DNA of 64,000 nt from Proteus faecis (GCF_003144395.1 NZ_PENZ01000034.1:124001-188000), one strand, 5' to 3'; positions 17,503 through 27,496 are shown, counted from the stretch's first letter. Notes: generated by a model not told the origin, from the letters alone. A program made the numbers and translations.

Positions 17503-18720
17503 TTATTCAGTTGCTTGAACTGTGTGTTTGGTAACAGATTTATTACGCTGAATAAAGTAGCCAACTGCCATTGGGATCGCTGTTAACGCCATAATTGCAG
17601 TAGTGTTAATCAGGGGATGCTGGCTGATAAATGCAGATACAATAAAGCTAGCTAGACTACAAAGGCCAAGTTGAAGTGCATTTTGTAATGCAGCCGCTTT
17701 ACCGCTAATTTCAGGATAAGCAGACAAAGCATTAGATACTGCAATTGGATACGATGCGCCATTCATTGCAGCCATAATACAGAACGGAATTAAAATAGTT
17801 GTTAATGTCGGTTCAGTAAATTTAGCAACAAGGTATAACGCAGTCATACTGACAGCATAACCAATTAATAACAGTGGTAGTAGCGTTTTACCTGTCATTT
17901 TTGACAGTAAAATGCGACAACCATAACCACCCACCATAAATGCAATAGTCTGTGGAATATAACTTAAACCGATATCCTGCGGAGAGTAGCCCATCTTTTC
18001 AAGAATGATGGGGGAGCCAGCTAACCAAGCAAAGAAACCTGCACTACAAGACGCGTAAACTAATACGTTACCAGTGTAGAGCGGGGATTTTAATAAAGTC
18101 ATAAATGAAGCAGAAGATTGGTTTGCATCTGTGACGGATTTTTGTTTAATGTTTTTTAGCATTAACGTCGGTAACATCAGAACTAATGTTACTGCCATTA
18201 ACAGCATAAAAATCATACGCCAGCCACCGTGGTTTAATAATGATGCACCGATTAAAGGCGCAAGTGCTGGTGATAATGCAACCAGTGGCATAATTAACGC
18301 AAAAACGCGCTGAGCGCGAGATTCATCAAAACGGTCGATGACAAGAGCTTGCCAAATAACAGCTGCAGAGCAGACGCCGAAAGCTTGTAGGAAGCGCATA
18401 GCAAGTAAGCCAGTTGCACTTTCGACCCACAGCATACCAAGACAGCCTAAAGAGAAAAGGCTTAAACCAACCAGAAGAATAGGTTTTCGACCGACTTTGT
18501 CTGAAAGTGGTCCCCAAAGTAATTGAGCAACAGCAAAGCCAAATAAAAAGATACTTAAGCTATTACTAATAGCACCTTCGCTGATAGAGAGTTCACGTTG
18601 CATCATACCAAACGCAGGTAAGTACATATCAATAGCTAAGTAACCTAGCATACTCAAACCTGCTAGGTACACCATAAAGCTCATAGGTGTTTTTGATTGT
18701 GTGGAAGTTTTAGAATTCAT
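17503..18720 (-). CDS. punC: MFS purine nucleoside transporter PunC (Bcr/CflA family)
   Basis: Product of 405 residues with about 12 membrane segments and the MFS motif GPLSDKVGRKPILL between TM2 and TM3. It is the YdhC homologue by sequence and position. In E. coli YdhC (PunC) imports purine nucleosides and is activated by the adjacent LysR protein PunR. The divergent pair is kept here, with punR starting 118 bases away. The family also contains drug exporters, so the substrate is inferred from orthology. Confidence 0.88.
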   Translation of the reverse strand: MNSKTSTQSKTPMSFMVYLAGLSMLGYLAIDMYLPAFGMMQRELSISEGAISNSLSIFLFGFAVAQLLWGPLSDKVGRKPILLVGLSLFSLGCLGMLWVESATGLLAMRFLQAFGVCSAAVIWQALVIDRFDESRAQRVFALIMPLVALSPALAPLIGASLLNHGGWRMIFMLLMAVTLVLMLPTLMLKNIKQKSVTDANQSSASFMTLLKSPLYTGNVLVYASCSAGFFAWLAGSPIILEKMGYSPQDIGLSYIPQTIAFMVGGYGCRILLSKMTGKTLLPLLLIGYAVSMTALYLVAKFTEPTLTTILIPFCIMAAMNGASYPIAVSNALSAYPEISGKAAALQNALQLGLCSLASFIVSAFISQHPLINTTAIMALTAIPMAVGYFIQRNKSVTKHTVQATE

Positions 18721-18838
18721 TTTATTTTCTATGCTATGTAATGTAGAACATTTTATGTATTGTAACTAAGACCTATTTTACTTGTGAAACGGGAATATTT
18801 GGTTAATGCTGTGAAAAATTTTCAAAGGAATAAACTCT

Positions 18839-19741
18839 ATGTGGTCAGAATACTCTTTAGAAGTTGTTGATGCAGTCGCAAGAACAGGAAGTTTTAGCTC
18901 GGCTGCTCAAGAATTGCACAGAGTGCCATCCGCCGTTAGTTATACTGTTAGGCAACTAGAGGAATGGCTTGCTGTTCCTCTGTTTGAGCGTCGTCACCGT
19001 GATGTAGAATTAACCGATGCAGGTAAAATTTTCATCAAAGAAGCACGATCTGTTATCAAAAAAATGAATGACACTCGGCATCTTTGTCAACAAGTTTCTA
19101 ATGGATGGCGTGGTCAATTCAGTATAGCCGTTGATGGCATTGTTAAACCTGAAAGAACACAACAACTTATTCTCGATTTCTACCGTCATTTTCCGGATAT
19201 TGAACTGTATGTCTACCCTGAAGTGTTTAATGGTGTATGGGATTCTTTAGTTAATGGTCGTGTCGATTTAGCTATTGGTGCAACAAGAGCTTCACCCATT
19301 GGTGAACGTTATAGTTTTCGAGATATGGGATTTATGCCTTGGCGTTGTGTTTGTCATGTTGATCACCCTTTAGCGAAAGCACAACATCCACTAACGGATG
19401 ATGAAATGCGACCTTATCCAAGTTTATGCTTAGAAGATACATCACGTAGTTTACCAAAGCGTGACACATGGGCGCTAAATAATCAACGTAGAATGGTTGT
19501 ACCGACATGGGATATGGGGCTTGAATGCTTATTAGCTGGATTATGCGTAGGAATGGTACCTTGGCACCGTGCTGAACCTTTAATTGAACAAGGTACACTG
19601 GTTACTTTACAACTGGCACAGCCATTGCCAGACAGCCCATGCTGCCTGACGTGGGTCGATAAAAGTGAATCGCCTGCTTTGACATGGTTGTTAGATTATC
19701 TTGGAGATAGCCAAACCTTAAATGAGGAATGGCTTCGCTAG
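18839..19741 (+). CDS. punR: LysR-type regulator PunR
   Basis: LysR-family activator of 300 residues: winged helix-turn-helix at about 1-62 (SFSSAAQELHRVPSAVSYTVRQLEE), linker helix, and a periplasmic-binding-like effector domain from about 90. Sequence and place, divergent from punC and next to purR, match E. coli YdhB (PunR). It would activate punC in response to purine nucleosides. The AAAGGA Shine-Dalgarno lies about nine bases upstream of the ATG. Confidence 0.88.
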   Translation: MWSEYSLEVVDAVARTGSFSSAAQELHRVPSAVSYTVRQLEEWLAVPLFERRHRDVELTDAGKIFIKEARSVIKKMNDTRHLCQQVSNGWRGQFSIAVDGIVKPERTQQLILDFYRHFPDIELYVYPEVFNGVWDSLVNGRVDLAIGATRASPIGERYSFRDMGFMPWRCVCHVDHPLAKAQHPLTDDEMRPYPSLCLEDTSRSLPKRDTWALNNQRRMVVPTWDMGLECLLAGLCVGMVPWHRAEPLIEQGTLVTLQLAQPLPDSPCCLTWVDKSESPALTWLLDYLGDSQTLNEEWLR

Positions 19742-19767
19742 AAATCAGATAAGTGGATAAATAAGAA

Positions 19768-20793
19768 TTAACGGCGGTAGTCGATAAAAGGGCCATCGGC
19801 AACTGAACGGCGCTCAACTAATCGCGGATGAACTTCGATTGTTTGGGCGTCTTCGCGTTTATTGACGATGCGATCAAGCAACATTGATAATGCCATTTGA
19901 CCTAAACGCTCTTTTGGCTGATGGACGGTTGTTAGCGCTGGTGTAAAATAACGTGCATTGCGAATATTGTCGTAACCCACAATGGAAATATCTAAAGGAA
20001 CACGCAGACCAAGTTCATCTGCAGCGCAAATTGCGCCCATTGCCATGACATCACCACCACAAAAAACAGCAGTAGGGCGATGTTTTTGATTTAGCATTTG
20101 GTACATAGCTTTATAACCAGATTCTGGTTCAAAGTCACCTTGTACAATCCATTCATCTTTTACTGTGATTTTTGCTTCTTCCATGGCTTTTAAGAAACCT
20201 TGTAAGCGACCACCACCTGTATTCCGTTCTAATGGACCAGGGATAATACCAATATCACGATGACCTCGCTCAATAAGGTAACGACCTGCGATATAACCAC
20301 CATGGAAAGCGTTATCGATAATGGTATCTGTAAAGTCACCACGCGCTTTGCCCCAATCCATGACAACCATTGGAATATTACGATAGCCTTCTAAAAGAGT
20401 CAGAAGGTGATCGGGATATTCAGAACACATGACTAATAATCCATCAACACGTTTTTGTGCCAGCATGGCTAAATACGCTTTTTGCTTATCAAGATTGTTA
20501 TGTGAGTTACATAAAATCAGGGTATAGCCTTTGCTATAACAACTATTTTCAACTGCTTCAATCACTTCAGCAAAGTAAGGAGCTTCACTGGACGTGGCTA
20601 ACAGGCCTATAGATTTTGTGTGATTGACTTTTAAGCTACGCGCAACGGCACTTGGCGAATAATTTAATTCTTTTATAGCGGCCCAAACTGCTGCTCGTGT
20701 GTTCTCAGCAACAAAACGGGTTTTGTTGATCACATGAGAAACAGTCGTGGTTGATACGCCTGCGCGTTTTGCCACGTCTTTTATTGTTGCCAT
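19768..20793 (-). CDS. purR: Purine repressor PurR
   Basis: LacI-family repressor of 341 residues. The N-terminal HTH ([20 protein letters not shown]) and hinge helix ([10 protein letters not shown]) are almost as in E. coli PurR; the rest is the corepressor-binding domain for hypoxanthine/guanine. It controls purine synthesis genes. It converges on punR, 26 bases apart. I could not find a clear PurR operator in its own upstream region. Confidence 0.95.
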   Translation of the reverse strand: MATIKDVAKRAGVSTTTVSHVINKTRFVAENTRAAVWAAIKELNYSPSAVARSLKVNHTKSIGLLATSSEAPYFAEVIEAVENSCYSKGYTLILCNSHNNLDKQKAYLAMLAQKRVDGLLVMCSEYPDHLLTLLEGYRNIPMVVMDWGKARGDFTDTIIDNAFHGGYIAGRYLIERGHRDIGIIPGPLERNTGGGRLQGFLKAMEEAKITVKDEWIVQGDFEPESGYKAMYQMLNQKHRPTAVFCGGDVMAMGAICAADELGLRVPLDISIVGYDNIRNARYFTPALTTVHQPKERLGQMALSMLLDRIVNKREDAQTIEVHPRLVERRSVADGPFIDYRR

Positions 20794-21060
20794 GGTGTGG
20801 AAAACTCCTGACCTTCATTGGTCTCTTTTATCTAATTTTATGGTTTAACTGCCAGTATAGTCATACATAGGGCAAACACTGGCAATAATTTAGCGATTAG
20901 CTGTGAATTTTGTATGATCTAGCTCAAAAGTGAAAGTATTAATCAATGTTATAAATTGTGCACTAGTCGCTATTTTAACAAATTCTGATATGTAATAATA
21001 ATTAACCATGACAAGGTTATGGTTAATTATGTGTATTATAATCATTTTGAGGGAGAATAG

Positions 21061-21144
21061 ATGGATACGGATCTGAAATTTGGTTTGAGTACAGCAATAG
21101 CAGCGCTGGTTATGATTGTTATTTTTTCTACTCTGCTTTTCTAA
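21061..21144 (+). CDS. cydH: Small membrane protein CydH (YnhF), cytochrome bd-I subunit
   Basis: A 27-codon gene, MDTDLKFGLSTAIAALVMIV then IFSTLLF, with GGGAG upstream of its ATG. It matches E. coli YnhF/CydH in the TDLKF N-terminus, in being a single membrane helix, and in lying between purR and sodB. CydH (CydY) is a small accessory subunit of cytochrome bd-I oxidase that blocks an oxygen-entry channel in the solved structure. It is followed by its own terminator hairpin. Confidence 0.88.
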   Translation: MDTDLKFGLSTAIAALVMIVIFSTLLF

Positions 21145-21200
21145 TCATGTTTTAATAAGTACTCGATTAATTTAAGTAATAGATTATCGAATACTGAATA

Positions 21201-21231
21201 TAACAAAGGGCTCAAGGCCCTTTGTTATTAT
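21201..21231 (+). terminator. Terminator hairpin between cydH and sodB
   Basis: Perfect 11-bp stem TAACAAAGGGC (21201-21211) / GCCCTTTGTTA (21217-21227), about 56 bases after the cydH stop. It may also end the convergent sodB transcript. Confidence 0.75.
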
Positions 21232-21279
21232 GTCATCAAAAATGAATTTTACTCATTCACCTTCGATTATCACACTAAA

Positions 21280-21858
21280 TTAAGCAAGGTTAGCTTCAAC
21301 AAATGACCAGTTAACCAATGCCCAGAACTCTTCTAAATATTTAACGCGTGCATTGCGGTAGTCGATATAGTAAGCATGTTCCCATACGTCTACAGTTAAC
21401 AGAGGTTTGTCTGTGCCTGAAACAGGTGTTGCAGCATTTGATGTGTTAACAATCGCAACTGAACCGTCAGCTTTTTTAACTAACCAAGTCCAACCTGAAC
21501 CGAAGTTTTTTGCTGCAGCATCATTAAATTGCTTTTTGAATTCTTCAAAAGAGCCAAATGCTTTGTTGATAGCTTCAGCAATTTTACCTGTTGGTGCGCC
21601 ACCTGCATTTGGTGCTAAGCAGTTCCAGTAGAAAGTGTGGTTCCATACTTGTGCAGCGTTATTGAAAACACCACCATCAGTAGACTTGATGATTTCTTCT
21701 AAAGATTTACTTTCTAAATCAGTACCTTTAACTAGGTTATTTAAATTAGTTACATAGGTTTGGTGGTGTTTGCCGTAGTGATATTCTAAAGTTTCTTTAG
21801 AGATGTGTGGTTCAAGAGCATCTAACGCATAAGGTAATTTTGGTAATTCGAAAGACAT
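21280..21858 (-). CDS. sodB: Superoxide dismutase [Fe] SodB
   Basis: Cytosolic iron superoxide dismutase of 192 residues. Metal ligands are visible in [14 protein letters not shown] and [11 protein letters not shown]; the sequence GGAPTG and the [14 protein letters not shown] stretch favour the Fe type. The frame is open upstream, but the ATG at 21858 gives [13 protein letters not shown] as in E. coli and has AAGGAG seven bases before it. The start region GCAATGTC (minus strand) is an exact complement of the RyhB core encoded at 40048-40055. Confidence 0.97.
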   Translation of the reverse strand: MSFELPKLPYALDALEPHISKETLEYHYGKHHQTYVTNLNNLVKGTDLESKSLEEIIKSTDGGVFNNAAQVWNHTFYWNCLAPNAGGAPTGKIAEAINKAFGSFEEFKKQFNDAAAKNFGSGWTWLVKKADGSVAIVNTSNAATPVSGTDKPLLTVDVWEHAYYIDYRNARVKYLEEFWALVNWSFVEANLA

Positions 21859-22391
21859 TGCGTACTCCTTTAAACTATCTATTTCGGGTTTTGTGCCTGA
21901 AATCATTCCATCAAAATTATTTGAATCGATAGAATGAGGCAAATGAATAACTAAGTTGTTACTATTTTGCTAATTATTTTAACAAAAATCTGCTGAAATA
22001 ACAGCTAAATATCTTTTATCTATAATTATAAGCTATATAGATTAATTATACTCATAAGAGTATATCCCTCTTGCCTACACGTAAAGTAGCAAAATGGCAT
22101 TTATAATGAGAGAAGTAAAAAGTACAAATTTCATTCTGTTATGTGGTTATTAGACTGGCAAATAAAATGGGGGGCAGTTCTGGATTGGCAACAAGACATG
22201 GTTTTTAAAGCTAAAAATTGTAACTAAAATAAAATATTTATAGTTATGTTAGGCTGTTATTATGTTGTAATTATGATTTCTCCTTTGAAAAGAGTTGGTT
22301 TAACTAGGAATTACCTTTATTTTAATTAGCATAGGCCTTGTTTGTAATTCCTAGAAATTATCCTCAAAAAGCTTATTTCATTAACAAGTTA
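21859..22391. other. Long intergenic region upstream of sodB
   Basis: About 530 AT-rich bases. It holds the sodB promoter, an ATG-initiated 28-codon frame at 22141-22227 without a Shine-Dalgarno, and an 11-bp perfect inverted repeat (22304-22314 / 22344-22354). E. coli carries mepH between sodB and grxD; I see no trace of it here. Confidence 0.5.
22304..22354. repeat. 11-bp perfect inverted repeat, 29-bp spacer
   Basis: CTAGGAATTAC at 22304-22314 and GTAATTCCTAG at 22344-22354, lying downstream of the minus-strand TSUP gene's start, in its upstream region's opposite side near its stop. No T-tract follows on either strand, so it is not an obvious terminator. Confidence 0.6.
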
Positions 22392-23207
22392 TTATTCCAT
22401 AATAAGCGTATATATCATTTTCACCACGACTAAGAATAGAAATAATGCAAATATTTGGCGAACTCTTGGGATAGGAAGTCGATAAGCGACTTTCACACCG
22501 ATAGGTGCGAAGAGAATGCTGGTAATACTTATTCCGATAAAGGCAGGTAAATAGATAAAGCCTAAGTAATAGTCATTAATATTTGTTTGACCCCACCCAT
22601 AAATAATACCCATTATAGTCCCGATAGAGGCAATAATAACGCCGATCATTGATGATGTCGCAATGCATTTACGGGTATTAAATCCCCAATGACTTAAAAG
22701 AGGAATGGTGATCGTACCACCTGCAATACCAATAAAACTGGATATAAAGCCAATCAAAGAGCCACCACTTGTTAACGCTGGTTTTGAAACAGTAGGATCT
22801 TTCACGTTTTCAATACGTTCCGCTTCTTTCTTTTTAGTTAATAATCCATAGATGGTATATACCATGAAAATACAGAACACGATTTGTAATATCGTATTTG
22901 ACATTTTTTGTACCAGAAATGTCCCAACAAGCATACCGATGATAGTGCCGATAGATAATAGAGGAAATTGCTGCCATAAAATGGCTTTGTGTTTGTTATG
23001 AGAATACGCTGAAGATGCTGTAGAAAATATAATGACAGAGAAGGAGGTAGATAAGGCAATTTTCATCACCATATCTATTGGAATAGCTTGTTGACTCACA
23101 ACATACATTACTACCGGAACAATGATTGCACCGCCTCCTATGCCAAGTAGCCCAGCAAAAAAGCCAGTGATACATCCTACTAAAAGAAATAGCAAAATCA
23201 TGTCCAT
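22392..23207 (-). CDS. TSUP (TauE/SafE) family membrane permease
   Basis: A 271-residue membrane protein of eight or so hydrophobic segments arranged as two homologous halves. Each half begins with the TSUP glycine motif (GFFAGLLGIGGGAIIVP and GFISSFIGIAGGTITIP). The family exports or imports sulfite, sulfoacetate, taurine-derived or other organic anions; the substrate here is unknown. It is transcribed alone, pointing away from grxD. E. coli has other genes between sodB and grxD, so this is likely lineage-specific content. Confidence 0.88.
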   Translation of the reverse strand: MDMILLFLLVGCITGFFAGLLGIGGGAIIVPVVMYVVSQQAIPIDMVMKIALSTSFSVIIFSTASSAYSHNKHKAILWQQFPLLSIGTIIGMLVGTFLVQKMSNTILQIVFCIFMVYTIYGLLTKKKEAERIENVKDPTVSKPALTSGGSLIGFISSFIGIAGGTITIPLLSHWGFNTRKCIATSSMIGVIIASIGTIMGIIYGWGQTNINDYYLGFIYLPAFIGISITSILFAPIGVKVAYRLPIPRVRQIFALFLFLVVVKMIYTLIME

Positions 23208-23598
23208 AATAGTTAATACTCATCAGGTTTTATAACAAACCTATCTATATACATTATATCCTTTTAAGAAGGTAGCGTTTTATCTTAATGTATAAATTAT
23301 GAAATCTAATGTATTGGTTTTGATGTAAAAGTTGCTTTTTTTCTTCTTTAATATAAAGGATAGTTAGTGATTATGTCGGCGGTAAGATGAAGCACAGTCA
23401 TAACCATCTGTAACGTATTGATTTATTTTTTATGTATCATGCGTGTTTTTTTATCAGTAATTTCATAGTTTAATACCAACTTATTGTTTTATATCGATAA
23501 CTAAACTTATATAGAGGTTTCTAATATAAAGTGGTATTCTTCTTTCATGTTTTCCCCTATAAAGCATATCGAATATAAAAGGTTGTAAGGACTTACAA
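23208..23598. other. Intergenic region between the TSUP gene and grxD
   Basis: About 390 AT-rich bases holding two divergent promoters. I see no convincing operator, RNA gene or open frame. Confidence 0.45.
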
Positions 23599-23940
23599 AT
23601 GACGACTATTGAAAAAATTGAACGCCAGATCAATGAAAACCCAATTATTTTATACATGAAAGGTTCACCAAAATTACCAAGTTGTGGTTTTTCTGCTCAG
23701 GCAGTTCAAGCTATCTCTGCTTGTGGTGAGCGTTTTGCGTATGTTGATATCCTGCAAAACCCAGATATTCGTGCAGAATTACCAAAGTATGCACACTGGC
23801 CAACCTTCCCACAATTATGGGTAGATGGTGAATTAGTCGGTGGATGTGACATTATTTTAGAAATGTATCAGCGCGGTGAATTACAGAAGTTACTAAAAGA
23901 GACTGCTGATAAATATCGTGGTGAAGAAGAAGCACAGTAA
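23599..23940 (+). CDS. grxD: Monothiol glutaredoxin GrxD (Grx4)
   Basis: Product of 113 residues with the monothiol CGFS active site (Cys about residue 29, LPSCGFSAQA) and the glutathione/Fe-S binding motifs WPTFPQLWVDGELVGG. Grx4 binds a [2Fe-2S] cluster with glutathione and works with BolA-type partners and Fe-S delivery. The ATG is preceded by AAGGA. It converges on rnt through a shared terminator. Confidence 0.96.
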   Translation: MTTIEKIERQINENPIILYMKGSPKLPSCGFSAQAVQAISACGERFAYVDILQNPDIRAELPKYAHWPTFPQLWVDGELVGGCDIILEMYQRGELQKLLKETADKYRGEEEAQ

Positions 23941-23993
23941 TTAATTTTTTATCGTTTCGCTATTGAAACGTATAAAAATAATCAGTTCTTCAA

Positions 23994-24034
23994 GAAAAAG
24001 CCAGTTCATTAGTGTGAACTGGCTTTTTCTATTA
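23994..24034. terminator. Bidirectional terminator between grxD and rnt
   Basis: Perfect 15-bp stem GAAAAAGCCAGTTCA (23994-24008) / TGAACTGGCTTTTTC (24015-24029). The stem is nearly the same as the one after ribE. It overlaps the region just after rnt. Confidence 0.85.
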
Positions 24035-24063
24035 TTCATATATGTATCAGCAAAATTATGGCT

Positions 24064-24702
24064 TCAAGGTGTAGGCAATGGCCATCCACCAAGCTTTTTC
24101 CAGCGGTTAACTAATTCACAAAAAAGTAATGATGTGCGATTAGTATCATATAACGCACCATGTGCTAATTTGCTATCAAAGGGAATACCAGCAGTGATAC
24201 AGGCTTTAGCTAAAATTGTCTGTCCTAATACTAATCCACTTAAAGCCGCAGTATCAAAGGTGGCAAAAGGGTGAAAAGGGTTACGTTTTAATCCAGCACG
24301 TTCAGCTGCTGCCATTACAAAGCTGTGATCAAAATTTGCATTATGAGCCACAATAATGGCGCGATTACAATCTGCATCCTTCATTCCTTTACGCACCATT
24401 TTAAAAATGGCATGAAAAGCTTCATATTCACTGACTGCGCCACGTAAAGGGTTGGTTGGATCAATACCTGTAAATTCTAAGGCTGCCGGCTCTAAGTTAG
24501 CCCCTTCAAAAGGTTCAACATGAAAATGTAATGTGTTATCAGGTTTTAGCCAACCTTGTTCATCCATTTTTAATGTAATAGCGGCGATTTCAAGCAAACC
24601 ATCTGTTTTCGCATTAAATCCACCTGTTTCAACATCAATAACTACAGGGTAGTAACCCCGAAAACGGTTACAAAGCTTATTGGGATTATTTATATCAGGC
24701 AT
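24064..24702 (-). CDS. rnt: Ribonuclease T
   Basis: DEDDh-family 3'-5' exoribonuclease of 212 residues. It trims tRNA 3' ends (CCA turnover) and matures 5S and other stable RNAs. The catalytic residues are visible: DVETGG (Asp, Glu), [10 protein letters not shown] (Asp) and the late [11 protein letters not shown] (His, Asp). It works as a dimer. gloA lies just upstream on the same strand, as in E. coli, and the two may share a transcript. Confidence 0.95.
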   Translation of the reverse strand: MPDINNPNKLCNRFRGYYPVVIDVETGGFNAKTDGLLEIAAITLKMDEQGWLKPDNTLHFHVEPFEGANLEPAALEFTGIDPTNPLRGAVSEYEAFHAIFKMVRKGMKDADCNRAIIVAHNANFDHSFVMAAAERAGLKRNPFHPFATFDTAALSGLVLGQTILAKACITAGIPFDSKLAHGALYDTNRTSLLFCELVNRWKKLGGWPLPTP

Positions 24703-24796
24703 TAAGTTGTACTTATCCGATAAAAATAAAATATCGGAAATTGATAATCAGTAAGGCCAGAAAGATAACATCTGTATCTTTCTGGTTTTAATAAAA

Positions 24797-25204
24797 TTAG
24801 TTACCTAGAGCGTGACTTGCACTTTTATTTTCGATGAGCTCGATTTTATATCCATCAGGATCTTCAACAAAAGCAATAATTGTTGAGCCACCTTTTACTG
24901 GGCCTGCATCACGGGTAACATTACCGCCAGCTTGGCGAATGGCTTCACAGGTTGCGGCAACATCATCTACACCTAATGCCACATGCCCAAAAGCGGTTCC
25001 CATTTCGTAGCTATTTACACCCCAGTTATAGGTTAATTCGATAACTGCACCAGTGCTTTCATCACCATAACCAACAAAAGCTAACGAGTATTTATATTCC
25101 TCATTCTCGCTAGTGCGTAGAAGTTGCATACCTAAAACCTTGGTATAAAAGTCGATAGAACGTTGTAAGTCGCCCACACGGATCATGGTATGAAGTACTC
25201 GCAT
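24797..25204 (-). CDS. gloA: Lactoylglutathione lyase (glyoxalase I)
   Basis: Metalloenzyme of 135 residues that converts the methylglyoxal-glutathione hemithioacetal to S-lactoylglutathione. All four metal ligands are at the E. coli positions: H5, E56, H74 and E122. The protein has the two beta-alpha-beta-beta-beta modules of the VOC fold and is a dimer; the short enterobacterial form uses Ni(II). Confidence 0.97.
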   Translation of the reverse strand: MRVLHTMIRVGDLQRSIDFYTKVLGMQLLRTSENEEYKYSLAFVGYGDESTGAVIELTYNWGVNSYEMGTAFGHVALGVDDVAATCEAIRQAGGNVTRDAGPVKGGSTIIAFVEDPDGYKIELIENKSASHALGN

Positions 25205-25388
25205 ATAAACCTCTTGTGTTTTTTAATGATTAAACCCTACAGATAAACTGATGGCGGGGTACTATAACGCGTTAAAGCCCTAAAGTTCAATTTTACTACG
25301 CCTTTAACAGTTCAATAAACTATGTTGTGCAGTTAATATCTCTATTAACTATACTCTATTGTAACAAACAATAGGGAGGGAAAATCAA

Positions 25389-25628
25389 ATGCAGGAACAA
25401 TTAGAATTTTTTGATATTCCTAGCCCTTGTATTGGGCGTTGTGAAATGAATATGCAAGGATATTGTGTTGGCTGCTATCGCAGCCGTCAAGAGCGGTTTA
25501 ATTGGTCAACAATGAATCAACAACAGAAAAGAAATATATTACGGCTTTGTCAGCAACGTTATTTAAGGTCATTAAAAAAAGTGGGTTCTGCAATTGAAAA
25601 AGAAAATAAACAACTCAATTTATTTTAA
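25389..25628 (+). CDS. ydhL: DUF1289 small cysteine-rich protein (YdhL-like)
   Basis: A 79-residue protein with the DUF1289 pattern PCIGRCEMNMQGYCVGCYRS: four spaced cysteines that probably bind a metal or cluster, followed by Arg-rich helix QERFNWSTMNQQQKRNILRLC. It corresponds by sequence and place (near gloA and slyA) to E. coli YdhL. The function is unknown. The ATG follows GGGAGGGAAAATCAA. Confidence 0.82.
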   Translation: MQEQLEFFDIPSPCIGRCEMNMQGYCVGCYRSRQERFNWSTMNQQQKRNILRLCQQRYLRSLKKVGSAIEKENKQLNLF

Positions 25629-26079
25629 ATGTTCTATTTATTTTTTAATATTAAAATAATAATTAACTATCTTTTTAATTCATTATTGTTATTTATTGTA
25701 GTCATGTGGTTTATTATTTTTTCTTTATTAATTTAAGGTTGCAATTTTAACTTATTACCAGACCACACTACTTTTAATTGGCTGATTATCAATGTGTTTT
25801 TTTTGTTTCGGATGTTGTCTGTAAAATAATAATTATTATTATGTAAAAAAATATAGATTAGTTTTTATAACAAGGTTATTCTTTATGAACTTTCGTGGCT
25901 AGAAAGAAATGGTTTAATTATGTCTGGAAAATAATTACTTATCTAATAAATAGGATATATAACTACATTAGTTATTAAAGGTAATGTTTTAATTAAAAAG
26001 AATAGGTAAATACTGTATTAAAAATGAATATCTAAACTTTGTAATAAGTTGACTGAAAATGCTAATTAAGGAGAGATAA
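25629..26079. other. AT-rich intergenic region upstream of slyA
   Basis: About 450 very AT-rich bases. I see no convincing gene, hairpin terminator or operator. Such AT-rich stretches are typical H-NS targets, and SlyA often counteracts H-NS, but no specific site can be assigned. Confidence 0.4.
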
Positions 26080-26508
26080 GTGGAATCAACATTAGGAGCT
26101 GATTTAGCGCGTTTAGTTCGATTATGGCGTGCTTTAATTGATCATCGTCTCAAACCATTAAAATTAACTCAAACCCATTGGGTTACTTTGTACAATATCA
26201 GCCAATTACCTCCAGAGCAGTCACAAATCCAATTGGCAAAAGCAATAGGAATCGAACAACCATCTTTAGTAAGAACCTTAGATCAACTGGAAGAGAAAAA
26301 ACTGATATGTCGGCATACATGTGCAAATGATCGTAGAGCAAAACGTATAAAATTAACAAAAGAATCTGAGCCTTTTATTAATGAGGTTTATGCTGTTATA
26401 GAAAAAACGAGACGAGAAATATTAGGTGGTATTCAACTAGAGGAAATAGAAAGACTAATAAGTACAATCCAAAAACTAGAAAAAAATATAAATAGGTTAC
26501 ATGACTAA
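26080..26508 (+). CDS. slyA: Transcriptional regulator SlyA (MarR family)
   Basis: Winged-helix MarR-family protein of 142 residues, very close to E. coli SlyA ([25 protein letters not shown]...). The DNA-recognition region is [21 protein letters not shown] and the wing carries [11 protein letters not shown]. It activates genes mostly by displacing H-NS. It starts with GTG, behind AAGGAGA. slyB lies convergently downstream, as in E. coli. Confidence 0.95.
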   Translation: MESTLGADLARLVRLWRALIDHRLKPLKLTQTHWVTLYNISQLPPEQSQIQLAKAIGIEQPSLVRTLDQLEEKKLICRHTCANDRRAKRIKLTKESEPFINEVYAVIEKTRREILGGIQLEEIERLISTIQKLEKNINRLHD

Positions 26509-26807
26509 CAATTTCAAGTTTAATATATATTCTATTTAAATAATATTAATTATATGATGATAACTATACTCTCAATAATCCAATATTCAGCTAGATAACA
26601 AGTGAATGAGTCACTAGGAGCAAAATATGTAACTAGTGCGAGTAAACGATATCAATAATACTGAAGTTTGACGAGTATATAACAAAAATCATTATATATT
26701 CCTAATTATAGGAACTAGATTATATATTCGTTCTCTCTTTAGATTACTTATTATTGGATCATAAAATAAAACAGGCAACTTTAATGTTGCCTGTTTTTTG
26801 TTGCTAA
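26509..26807. other. slyA-slyB convergent intergenic region
   Basis: About 300 AT-rich bases without an evident gene; it ends in the slyB terminator at 26768-26800. Confidence 0.4.
26768..26800. terminator. Terminator between slyA and slyB
   Basis: Stem ACAGGCAAC (26771-26779) / GTTGCCTGT (26786-26794), with A-rich bases before and a T run after on the plus strand and TTTTATTTT on the minus strand. It serves slyB and can act both ways. Confidence 0.85.
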
Positions 26808-27275
26808 TTAGCGAGGAGAAACAGTTAAGTTATTTCCGTTACCGATAACTGCAACACGTTGACCTTGACGATACACGGTATTATCTGCTTTTTGAACGAT
26901 AGCGACGGTTTTACCACTATCTAAACGAACTTCAATTTGAACACCTTTAGTCGTATTTAAAGCACCTTGTGCTTGTTGTCCTGCCATACCACCTGCAATT
27001 GCACCAGCGGCTGTTGCTAAGTTACGACCTGTTCCTCCGCCAACAGTGTTACCTAACATACCGCCAAGAACGGCACCACCGATAGCACCTAAAATATTTT
27101 CATCGCTACCCGCTTGAATATTCACTGCACGTACAGAAACCACTGTACCATAAGTAATATTTTGAGCTTGTTTGGCTTGGCTTGCAGTATAAGTGTCACC
27201 GGATAGTGAATTTGTATTCACACAACCAGTAAGTACAGTCATTGTGAAAAGGCCAATAAGTAAATGCTTAAACAT
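26808..27275 (-). CDS. slyB: Outer membrane lipoprotein SlyB
   Basis: Product of 155 residues from the ATG at 27275: lipobox VLTGC, then a glycine-zipper segment (GAIGGAVLGGMLGNTVGGGTG) followed by GAIAGGMAGQ, then a C-terminal beta-rich domain ending TVSPR as in E. coli SlyB. A GTG two codons upstream is also open, but AGGAG overlaps it and is correctly spaced for the ATG. SlyB supports outer-membrane integrity and is PhoP-controlled in enteric bacteria. Confidence 0.94.
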   Translation of the reverse strand: MFKHLLIGLFTMTVLTGCVNTNSLSGDTYTASQAKQAQNITYGTVVSVRAVNIQAGSDENILGAIGGAVLGGMLGNTVGGGTGRNLATAAGAIAGGMAGQQAQGALNTTKGVQIEVRLDSGKTVAIVQKADNTVYRQGQRVAVIGNGNNLTVSPR

Positions 27276-27496
27276 AGTCACTCCTAAAGAAAACCTGAGG
27301 TAAATTGCTCAGATTATACCAATGTTATCTATTATCAGTTATAGCTTGTTTTTTGCGTATGTCGAGACTGATTTTAATAATATATAGCTTACTATATAGT
27401 AAAGGCCGATAGTAAAAACAGAAGAGATTTCTGAAAAAAGAGAATATAACATTATATGTTAAAAATTTGCATCATCTTGATTATAAGGAAAAGAAC

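Noticed and set aside
20794..21060. PurR operator upstream of purR
   Set aside because: Only a weak GGCAAACACTGGC resemblance; too far from the 16-bp consensus.
22141..22227. 28-codon frame upstream of sodB
   Set aside because: No Shine-Dalgarno and no known small protein resembles it; kept only as a note.
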